Positions 8,171 through 15,161 of a stretch of 64,000 nt of DNA are shown one piece after another. This DNA comes from Streptomyces hokutonensis. Its GTDB lineage: Bacteria; Actinomycetota; Actinomycetes; Streptomycetales; Streptomycetaceae. A program made the translations under genes and the position numbers. A model generated the notes under the pieces. It ran no database searches and was not told the origin of the DNA. It saw only the letters and a program-made list of their open reading frames with translations. The stretch lies in assembly GCF_000376565.1 (NCBI RefSeq), contig NZ_BARG01000020.1:1-64000 (forward strand). The letters are read 5' to 3'. Position 1 is the stretch's first letter. Each line of letters starts with the position of its first letter.

Positions 8171-9308
8171 CGGGGACCTCCATCTCGATCGTGGTGCCCT
8201 TTCCGGGCGCCGATTCCACAGTGAGCGTGCCGCCGACGCCGTTGGTCCGGTCCCGCATGGAGACCAGGCCGAGGTGGCGTCCCGCGCGGCGGATCGACTG
8301 GGGTTCGAAGCCGCGGCCGTCGTCGGTGATCCGCAGGACCGCGCCAGAGCCGCTGCGCTCCAGGGTCACGGCGACGTGCTCCGCGCCGGAGTGCCGCAGC
8401 GCGTTGTGCAGGGCCTCCTGGGCGACGCGCAGCATGGCCTCCTCCTGGGCGGCGGGCAGGGCGCGGAAGCCGCGGCCGGTGAAGGTCACGCGTGCGGTGT
8501 GGGCGCGGTCGAGGACCTGGATCTGGGTGCGCAGGGTGGCACTGAGTCCGTCCTCGTCGAGGGCGGCGGGGCGCAACTCGACGACGGCGGCGCGCAGTTC
8601 GTCGGCGGCCTCGGCGGCGAGCGCGGCCACCTGCTGGAGTTCGCCCTTGGCGCGGGAGGGGTCGCGGTCCACGAGGGTGGCGGCGGCCTGTGCGGTGAGG
8701 CGGAGGGAGAACAGCTTCTGGGCCACCGCGTCGTGCAGTTCGTGGGCGAGCCGGGAGCGCTCCTCGGCGATGGTCAGCTCGCGGCTGCGCTCGTAGAGGC
8801 GGGCGTTGGTGAGGGCGATGGCGGCGTGCTGGGCGAGGATCGAGAGCAGTTCCTCGTCCTCCTCCGTGAAGCCGCAACCGCCCTTCGGCTTCGAGCAGTT
8901 CTTGTTCGCGAGGAACAGGGCGCCGATGACCTCGTCGTCGTCGCGGATGGGCAGGCCCAGGAAGTCGGACATGTCGGGGTGGGCCGGGGGCCAGCCCTCG
9001 AAGCGCGGGTCCTTGCGCACGTCCGCGAGGCGTTCGGCCTTGGCCTCGTGCAGCATCGCGGCGAGGATGCCGTGCTGGCGCGGGAGCGGGCCGATGGCCT
9101 TCCACTGGGCGTCGCTGACGCCGTCGACCACGAACTGGGCGAAGCCTCCGTGGTCGTCGGGGACGCCGAGGGCGGCGTACTGGGCGTCGAGCAGCTCGCG
9201 GGCCGAGGCGACGATCGTCTTGAGGACGTCGCGCACCTCCAGGTGCCTGCTCATGGCCAGCAGCGCGGAGCTCACCGCCGCGAGGCCGGACCGTGGACCT
9301 TGACTCAT
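8163..9308 (-). CDS. GAF-domain sensor histidine kinase (HisKA_3)
   Basis: 381 residues with no membrane segment, so a cytoplasmic sensor. An N-terminal GAF domain spans about 25-165. The dimerisation/phosphoacceptor helix carries ERSRLAHELHD with the likely phosphorylated His192. The ATPase domain shows the N box RVAQEALHNALRHS, the G1 box DDGRGF and the LGLVSMRDR block. Within the GAF domain a short insertion, NKNCSKPKGGCGF, places two cysteines six residues apart; whether they bind metal or sense redox is unknown. It is the upstream gene of a coupled two-component pair. Confidence 0.95.
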   Translation of the reverse strand: MSQGPRSGLAAVSSALLAMSRHLEVRDVLKTIVASARELLDAQYAALGVPDDHGGFAQFVVDGVSDAQWKAIGPLPRQHGILAAMLHEAKAERLADVRKDPRFEGWPPAHPDMSDFLGLPIRDDDEVIGALFLANKNCSKPKGGCGFTEEDEELLSILAQHAAIALTNARLYERSRELTIAEERSRLAHELHDAVAQKLFSLRLTAQAAATLVDRDPSRAKGELQQVAALAAEAADELRAAVVELRPAALDEDGLSATLRTQIQVLDRAHTARVTFTGRGFRALPAAQEEAMLRVAQEALHNALRHSGAEHVAVTLERSGSGAVLRITDDGRGFEPQSIRRAGRHLGLVSMRDRTNGVGGTLTVESAPGKGTTIEMEVPGG

Positions 9309-9491
9309 GTCCTCACGGTACCGGCGGGGTGTGACAACGCGGATCGGGCAGGCGACGGCTGCATCTGGTCCGCAAGGCCTAGGCCGAAGGGCCCCGGTGG
9401 ACTGCGGCCGGCGTCCGACGCGGCGGGGGCGGTCCCGTTCCTACGTTGGGGGCACGCCGACGGAGGCGTAGTGGACGAGGGGACGTGTGTC

Positions 9492-10187
9492 ATGTCGGTA
9501 GCGATCATCACGGGGGCGTCGAAGGGGCTGGGGCGGGCGCTCGCCGAGGCGCTGGCCGCGCGGGGCTGGGACCTGGTGCTGGACGCCAGGACCGAGGGAG
9601 TGCTGACGGAGGCCGCGGTGGCCGTCGCCGCGTACGGCACGCGCGTGGAGGCCGTCCCGGGGGATGTCACGGACGCCGGGCACCGCGCGGAGCTGGTGGC
9701 CGCGGCGGGGAAACTGGGCGGCGTCGATCTGGTGGTGAGCAACGCGAGCGCGCTGGGTGCCGAGCCGCTCGTACGGCTCGACGAGCTGCCCCTGGACGGG
9801 CTGCGGCGGGCGCTGGAGGTGAATGTGGTGGCCGCCCTCGGGCTGGTCCAGGAGGCGCTGCCGCTGCTGCGGGCCTCGCGGGCGGGTGCGGTGATCGCGG
9901 TCAGTTCGGACGCGGGGGCCGAGGCGTACGAGACGTGGGGCGGCTACGGGGCGTCCAAGGCGGCCCTCGACCAGCTCGCGGCGGTGCTCGGCGCGGAGGA
10001 GCCCGGGTTGCGGGTGTGGGCGGTCGACCCCGGGGACATGGGCACGGACCTGTACGCGGCGGCCGTACCGGACGACGACGATCCACGGCCGAAGCCCGCT
10101 TCTGTGGTGCCTGCCTTCCTACGACTCCTGGACGAGCGTCCGGCGAGCGGGCGCTATGGGGCCCCGGCGCTGCTGGAGGAGCGATGA
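9492..10187 (+). CDS. Short-chain dehydrogenase/reductase
   Basis: 231 residues from ATG at 9492. The Rossmann motif is TGASKGLG, the NNAG-like motif is SNASALG, and the catalytic segment has Ser in IAVSSDAG and YGASKAALD (Tyr and Lys). The C terminus (VWAVDPGDMGTDLYAAA) is typical of the classical SDR fold. It is NAD(P)-dependent; the substrate is unknown. The stop codon overlaps the ATG of the QueA-like gene (ATGA at 10184-10187), so the two are translationally coupled and may act in one pathway. Confidence 0.92.
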   Translation: MSVAIITGASKGLGRALAEALAARGWDLVLDARTEGVLTEAAVAVAAYGTRVEAVPGDVTDAGHRAELVAAAGKLGGVDLVVSNASALGAEPLVRLDELPLDGLRRALEVNVVAALGLVQEALPLLRASRAGAVIAVSSDAGAEAYETWGGYGASKAALDQLAAVLGAEEPGLRVWAVDPGDMGTDLYAAAVPDDDDPRPKPASVVPAFLRLLDERPASGRYGAPALLEER

Positions 10188-11269
10188 CGGTTGCGGTGCG
10201 AGTGCCGGAGGAGCTGTCCGCGCGGGTGCCGGCCGAGCAGCGCGGGCCCGGGCTCGACCGGGACGCCGTACGGCTGCTGGTGTCGCGGGGTACCGAGGTG
10301 TCGCATCACGGGTTCGGGGAGTTGCCGCGGCTGCTGCGGGCCGGGGATCTGCTGATCGTGAACACGTCGCCGACGCTGGCCGCCGCGGTGGACGGGTGGA
10401 TCGGGCACGCGCGCGTGGTGGTGCATTTCTCGACGCGGGGCGATGACGGGCGGTGGGCGGTCGAGCTGCGGGAGCCGGACGGGAAGGGCACCTCACGCGC
10501 GCGTGCGGGCGGCCCGGCGGGGACGGAGGTGCGGCTGCCCGGGGACACGCGGCTGACCCTGGAGGAGCCGCTGAGCGCGCGGGGCGAGCGGTTGTGGTGG
10601 GCGCGGGTGTCGGGTTCGGGGGTGGTCGAGCTGTTGCGTGGGCACGGGCGGCCCATTCGCTACTCCTATACGGAGCGGGATCAGCCGTTGTCCGTCTACC
10701 AGACGGTGTTCTCGTTGCCGTCGGAGGACGGGACGGGCAGTGCGGAGATGCCGAGTGCCGCGCGGCCCTTCACCGCGCGGATGGTGGCGGAGCTGGTGAG
10801 CCGGGGGGTGCAGTTCGCGCCGATCGCTTTGCACACCGGGGTGGCGTCGGCCGAGGTGCACGAGCCGCCGTATCCGGAGCGGTTCGCGGTGTCGGAGGCG
10901 TCGGCCCGGTTGATCAACGCGGTCCGGGCCGGGGACGGGCGGGTGATCGCAGTGGGGACGACCGCCGTGCGGGCCGTCGAGTCCGCCGCCGGGAGTGACG
11001 GGGTCGTACGCGCGCGTGCGGGGTGGACGGATCTCGTCGTCACCCCGGAGCGGGGGGTGCGGGTGGTGGACGGGCTGCTGACGGGGCTGCACGAGCCGGA
11101 GGCCTCGCATCTGCTGATGCTGGAGGCGGTCGCCGGGCGGGCCGCTGTCGACCGCAGTTACGAGGAGGCGCTGCGCGGGCTCTACCTGTGGCACGAGTTC
11201 GGGGACGTGCACCTCATCCTCCCGGAGGAGGATCCTCACACAGCGCGTTGCGTGAGCAACTGCGAGTGA
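10184..11269 (+). CDS. QueA-like S-adenosylmethionine:tRNA ribosyltransferase-isomerase homologue
   Basis: 361 residues, starting inside the SDR stop codon. QueA fold landmarks are DLLIVNTSPTLAAAVDG, QTVFSLPSEDGTGSAEMPSA, FTARMVAELVSRGVQFAPI, GRVIAVGTTAVRAVESAA and WHEFGDVHLILPEED. True QueA transfers ribosyl from SAM onto 7-aminomethyl-7-deazaguanine in tRNA to make epoxyqueuosine. The sequence is diverged: NTSPT replaces the usual NNTRV. No tgt or queC-F gene is nearby. The paired SDR suggests a different or modified substrate, which I cannot name. Three copies of the ACGCGCGCGT palindrome lie in this gene. A T-tailed terminator follows. Confidence 0.85.
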   Translation: MTVAVRVPEELSARVPAEQRGPGLDRDAVRLLVSRGTEVSHHGFGELPRLLRAGDLLIVNTSPTLAAAVDGWIGHARVVVHFSTRGDDGRWAVELREPDGKGTSRARAGGPAGTEVRLPGDTRLTLEEPLSARGERLWWARVSGSGVVELLRGHGRPIRYSYTERDQPLSVYQTVFSLPSEDGTGSAEMPSAARPFTARMVAELVSRGVQFAPIALHTGVASAEVHEPPYPERFAVSEASARLINAVRAGDGRVIAVGTTAVRAVESAAGSDGVVRARAGWTDLVVTPERGVRVVDGLLTGLHEPEASHLLMLEAVAGRAAVDRSYEEALRGLYLWHEFGDVHLILPEEDPHTARCVSNCE

Positions 11270-11354
11270 GGTTGTCGCGTCGCCGATGTGAGCCCGCACA
11301 TAGGGCGCAGATCACGTACTAGGACACATAGGAGATAAACCCGACCCGCTTGAG

Positions 11355-11384
11355 CGGGACAGACGGTCCCGTCTGTCCCGTTTT
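11355..11384 (+). terminator. Intrinsic terminator after the queA-like gene
   Basis: CGGGACAGAC pairs with GTCTGTCCCG around GGTCCC and is followed by TTTTG. It lies 85 nt beyond the stop codon. Confidence 0.75.
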
Positions 11385-11567
11385 GCCCTTCCCTGGTCCA
11401 CTACCGGGGATCGTACGTCACACCTTTGCCACAGGTTTTTGCGACCGCTAAGAATTGCAGCCGTCGCTCAGCGCCGCGGATCCCGTCCGCGGCGTTTGTG
11501 CCGGAAGCACCCGCGTCCCCGCCGGACGGTGAGCGACCTCCGCACCATTCGAAGAGGTCCATCCGCC
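11385..11567 (+). other. Untranslated leader/promoter region of the SLT gene
   Basis: 183 nt with no gene. It is richer in A/T near 11425-11460 (TTTGCCACAGGTTTTTGCG). A perfect 9-bp hairpin CGCCGCGGA-TCCCG-TCCGCGGCG lies at 11472-11494. Cell-wall hydrolase genes in Streptomyces can have structured, riboswitch-bearing leaders, but I could not match this one to the ydaO (c-di-AMP) consensus. Confidence 0.35.
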
Positions 11568-12320
11568 ATGCCCGAGAACACGAACACTCCCGGTCGCAGT
11601 CGCCTGGCCAAGCTGTCGAAGCAGCACAGGATCGCGCTCGCCGGTGTCGCCACGCTCGGCGCCGCCGCCCTCGCCTTCTCCGCGGTGCCCAGCGACGCGG
11701 GGACGACCACCACCGACGCCGCGTCCTCGGCGAAGGTCACGTACAGCACGGAGCCCATCAAGGGCGTCAAGGCCAGCGTCACCGACCAGCTCGCCGGTGC
11801 CAGCCTCAAGACCGAGGCGATCCAGGCGAAGGCCGACGCGAAGGCGAAGGCCGCGAAGGCCAAGGCGGACGCCGCCGCGAAGAAGAAGGCCGCCGAAGCC
11901 GCCGCCAAGAAGAAGGCGGAGGCCGCGCGCAAGGCCAAGAAGGCCGCGAGCCGCTCCAGCCAGCGCGTCAAGCTCCAGCCCGTCGCCGCGACGACGTACG
12001 CCAACAACCTCAACGGCTGGATCAACCACGCCCTGGCGATCATGAAGCAGAAGGGCATCCCCGGCTCGTACAACGGCCTGTACAAGAACATCATGCGGGA
12101 GTCCTCGGGCAACCCGAGCGCCGTCAACGGCTGGGACGTCAACGCGGTCAACGGCACGCCGTCGATCGGTCTGCTCCAGGTCATCCAGCCGACGTTCAAC
12201 GCGTACCACGTCTCCGGTACCTCGACGAACATCTACGACCCGGTCGCCAACATCACCGCCGCGGCCAACTACGCGGCCGCGCGGTACGGCTCGATCGACA
12301 ACGTCAACAGCGCGTACTGA
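11568..12320 (+). CDS. Secreted lytic transglycosylase-like protein (SLT domain)
   Basis: 250 residues. The N terminus (basic segment then HRIALAGVATLGAAALAFS) is a signal peptide or anchor. A long Ala/Lys-rich linker with AKA/KKKA repeats follows at about 85-130. The C-terminal SLT (GEWL) domain has the catalytic glutamate in IMRESSGNPSAVN, the SIGLLQVIQPTF block and the ITAAANYAAARYGS helix. It would cleave peptidoglycan glycan strands outside the membrane. The ATG at 11568 fits the signal peptide; the longer frame does not. A bidirectional terminator separates it from the convergent FHA-ABC gene. Confidence 0.9.
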   Translation: MPENTNTPGRSRLAKLSKQHRIALAGVATLGAAALAFSAVPSDAGTTTTDAASSAKVTYSTEPIKGVKASVTDQLAGASLKTEAIQAKADAKAKAAKAKADAAAKKKAAEAAAKKKAEAARKAKKAASRSSQRVKLQPVAATTYANNLNGWINHALAIMKQKGIPGSYNGLYKNIMRESSGNPSAVNGWDVNAVNGTPSIGLLQVIQPTFNAYHVSGTSTNIYDPVANITAAANYAAARYGSIDNVNSAY

Positions 12321-12351
12321 GGCCTCCGGCGGACCTCTGGGTCTCGGTATC

Positions 12352-12398
12352 GACGCCGAAGGGCGGCACCCCCTCCAGGGGCGCCGCCCTTCGGCGTC
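12352..12398. terminator. Bidirectional terminator between SLT and FHA-ABC genes
   Basis: GACGCCGAAGGGCGGC pairs with GCCGCCCTTCGGCGTC (16 bp), with an inner CCCC/GGGG stem in the loop. It sits between two convergent genes. Confidence 0.8.
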
Positions 12399-12410
12399 GT
12401 ACGGGAACCG

Positions 12411-14927
12411 CTACTTGCGCATGACCTCGGGCTCGTGGCGGCGCAGGAAGCGGGCCACGAAGAAGCCGCAGATGATGCCGAGGGCGATCAGGGCGGCCAT
12501 GTCCATGCCCCAGGCGCCGACGGTGTGCTCCCACAGCGGGTCGTTGCTGTCGCCCGGCTTCGGCGGGCTGATCTTGTTGAAGTCGAGCGTGGCGCCCGCG
12601 GCACCGACCGCCCAGCGCGAGGGCATCAGGTACGAGAACTGGTTGACGCCGATCGCGCCGTTCAGCGTGAACAGGCAGCCGGTGAACACGACCTGGATGA
12701 TCGCGAACATCACCAGCAGCGGCATGGTCTTCTCGGCCGTCTTCACCAGCGAGGAGATGATCAGGCCGAACATCATCGCGGTGAAGCCGAGACCCATGAT
12801 CGGGATGCAGAGCTCGAACATGGTCTGGCTGCCGAGGACCAGGCCCTGCTTCGGGATCTCACGGCTGGAGAAGCCGATGACACCGACCATCAGGCCCTGC
12901 AGCGCGGTGATCACACCGAGCACGAACACCTTCGACATCAGGTACGCGGAACGGGACAGCCCCGTCGCGCGCTCCCGTTCGTAGATGACCCGTTCCTTGA
13001 TCAGCTCACGGACGGAGTTGGCCGCGCCGGCGAAGCAGGCGCCGACCGCGAGGATCAGCAGGACGGTGGTGGCCGTGCCGTTCGGGATGATGGTGCCGTT
13101 CGCCCTGGCCGGGTTGGGCAGCAGGCTGTTGCCCGAGTCGATGAGCAGGCTCACCGCGCCCAGGACGCCCGGCAGGATCACCATCAGGGCCAGGAAGCCC
13201 TTGTCGGAGGCGATCACCGTGACGTAGCGGCGCACCAGCGTGACGAACTGCGACATCCAGCCCTGTGGCTTCGGCGGTTTCATGGCCTGCATCGGCGGCA
13301 TCTGTACGGACTGCGGAGCAATCGCGTCGATGTCGGCGGCGTACATCTGGTAGTGCTGTGAGCCCTTCCAGCGGCCGGCCCAGTCGTAGTCGCGGTAGTT
13401 CTCGAAGGCGGAGAAGACATCGGCCCAGGTGTCGTAGCCGAAGAAGTTCAGCGCCTCCTCGGGCGGGCCGAAGTAGGCGACGGCACCGCCCGGAGCCATC
13501 ACCAACAGCTTGTCGCAGATCGCCAGTTCGGCCACGGAGTGGGTGACGACGAGGACCGTGCGGCCGTCGTCGGCAAGGCCGCGCAGCAGCTGCATGACAT
13601 CGCGGTCCATGCCCGGGTCGAGGCCCGAGGTGGGCTCGTCCAGGAAGATCAGCGAGGGCTTGGTGAGGAGCTCCAGGGCCACCGAGACGCGCTTGCGCTG
13701 GCCACCGGAGAGAGAAGTGATCTTCTTCTCCTTGTGGATGTCGAGCTTCAGCTCGCGCAGCACCTCGTCGATGCGGGCCTCGCGCTCGTCGCCGGTGGTG
13801 TCGGCGGGAAAGCGCAGCTTGGCGGCGTACTTGAGGGCCTTCTTGACGGTCAGTTCCTTGTGCAGGATGTCGTCCTGCGGGACCAGACCGATGCGCTGGC
13901 GCAGCTCGGCGAACTGCTTGTACAGGTTCCGGTTGTCGTAGAGGACGTCGCCCTGGTTGGCGGGCCGGTAGCCGGTGAGCGCCTTGAGCAGGGTCGACTT
14001 GCCGGAGCCCGACGGGCCGATGACCGCGATCAGCGACTTCTCCGGTACGCCGAAGGAGACGTCCTTGAGGATCTGCTTGCCGCCGTCGACCGTCACCGTC
14101 AAGTGCCGTGCGGAGAAGGAGACTTCACCGGTGTCGACGAACTCCTCGAGCCGGTCCCCGACCAGGCGGAACGTCGAGTGGCCGACGCCGACGATGTCGT
14201 TCGGGCCGAGCAGCGCCGAGCCGCCCTTGGGGATCGGCTGGCCGTTGACGTACGTGCCGTTGTGCGAGCCGAGGTCACGGATCTCGAAGCGGCCGTCGAG
14301 TGTCGCGTGGAACTCCGCGTGGTGGCGCGAGACCTGGAGGTCGGAGACCACCAACTCGTTCTCCAGCGCACGGCCGATGTGCATCACACGGTCCAGCGAG
14401 AACTGGTGGAACGTGGTCGGGCTGCGGTCGCCGTAGACCGGCGGCGCCCCCGCGCCGACACCGGGTCCCGGCTGCTGCGGAATCTGCGCGGCGGCCGACG
14501 GCTGGAAACGCTGCTGCTCAGGCGTCTGCTGCGGCGGCGCCTGCTGCGCCCAGCCGGGGCCCGCGCCCTGTGCCGCGTACGGCTGTTGCTGCGGCTGGAC
14601 CTGCGGGCTCGCCACGGAGGCGGCGGCGCCGGACAGGCTCAGCTGCGGGCCGTCGGTCGCGTTGCCCAGGTGCACGGACGAGCCGGGGCCGATCTCCATC
14701 TGATGGATGCGCTGGCCCTGCACGAACGTGCCGTTGGTGCTGCCGTGGTCGTCGATGACCCAACTCCGGCCGCTCCAGCTGATCGTGGCGTGCCGCCAGG
14801 AGACCCTGGCGTCGTCGACCACGACGTCCCCCTGCGGATCACGTCCGAGGGTGTAGGTCCTGGACGCGTCGAGCGTCCAGGTTTGTCCATTCAATTCCAG
14901 TACGAGTTCCGGCACTCCATGCCCCAC
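12411..14927 (-). CDS. Two-FHA-domain ABC transporter (ATPase fused to ABC2 permease)
   Basis: 838 residues. The first FHA domain spans about 7-100 (RDPQGDVVVDD, SWRHATI, HGSTNGTFV) and the second about 165-260 (GRALENELVVSDLQVSRHHA, SHNGTYVNG). A Gln/Pro-rich linker separates them. The ABC ATPase has Walker A GPSGSGKST at 304-312, signature LSGGQRKRVSVALELL and Walker B LIFLDEPTSGLDPG. The C-terminal ABC2 permease has about six membrane helices from about 580 to 830. FHA domains bind phosphothreonine, so a Ser/Thr kinase probably controls or tethers this exporter; no kinase gene lies in the window. A GTG at 14915 is a second start candidate. Cargo unknown. Confidence 0.94.
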   Translation of the reverse strand: MGHGVPELVLELNGQTWTLDASRTYTLGRDPQGDVVVDDARVSWRHATISWSGRSWVIDDHGSTNGTFVQGQRIHQMEIGPGSSVHLGNATDGPQLSLSGAAASVASPQVQPQQQPYAAQGAGPGWAQQAPPQQTPEQQRFQPSAAAQIPQQPGPGVGAGAPPVYGDRSPTTFHQFSLDRVMHIGRALENELVVSDLQVSRHHAEFHATLDGRFEIRDLGSHNGTYVNGQPIPKGGSALLGPNDIVGVGHSTFRLVGDRLEEFVDTGEVSFSARHLTVTVDGGKQILKDVSFGVPEKSLIAVIGPSGSGKSTLLKALTGYRPANQGDVLYDNRNLYKQFAELRQRIGLVPQDDILHKELTVKKALKYAAKLRFPADTTGDEREARIDEVLRELKLDIHKEKKITSLSGGQRKRVSVALELLTKPSLIFLDEPTSGLDPGMDRDVMQLLRGLADDGRTVLVVTHSVAELAICDKLLVMAPGGAVAYFGPPEEALNFFGYDTWADVFSAFENYRDYDWAGRWKGSQHYQMYAADIDAIAPQSVQMPPMQAMKPPKPQGWMSQFVTLVRRYVTVIASDKGFLALMVILPGVLGAVSLLIDSGNSLLPNPARANGTIIPNGTATTVLLILAVGACFAGAANSVRELIKERVIYERERATGLSRSAYLMSKVFVLGVITALQGLMVGVIGFSSREIPKQGLVLGSQTMFELCIPIMGLGFTAMMFGLIISSLVKTAEKTMPLLVMFAIIQVVFTGCLFTLNGAIGVNQFSYLMPSRWAVGAAGATLDFNKISPPKPGDSNDPLWEHTVGAWGMDMAALIALGIICGFFVARFLRRHEPEVMRK

Positions 14928-15161
14928 TGAGTAGTCCCCCGAGTTACCCCCATCACAGGGAGTCTAGGGATGTCGAACATCGTCGGGAACTATTTCAGGC
15001 TGCACCCCCTGACCGAAAGTCGGGCCTTGTGAAGAGCACGCCGTCACGCGTTCGGCGGTTCCGTTGACGGGGTGGAAACCGACCCGGAGAGTGGTAATCC
15101 ACGCGAGGGGGGACATGCGTGGTGTCCGCACTACGCCGTGCCGCGGATCGGGGGGTCTGCC

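Noticed and set aside
11270..11567. ydaO (c-di-AMP) riboswitch before the SLT gene
   Set aside because: Expected from other Streptomyces wall-hydrolase genes, but the conserved riboswitch core words were not found in the leader.
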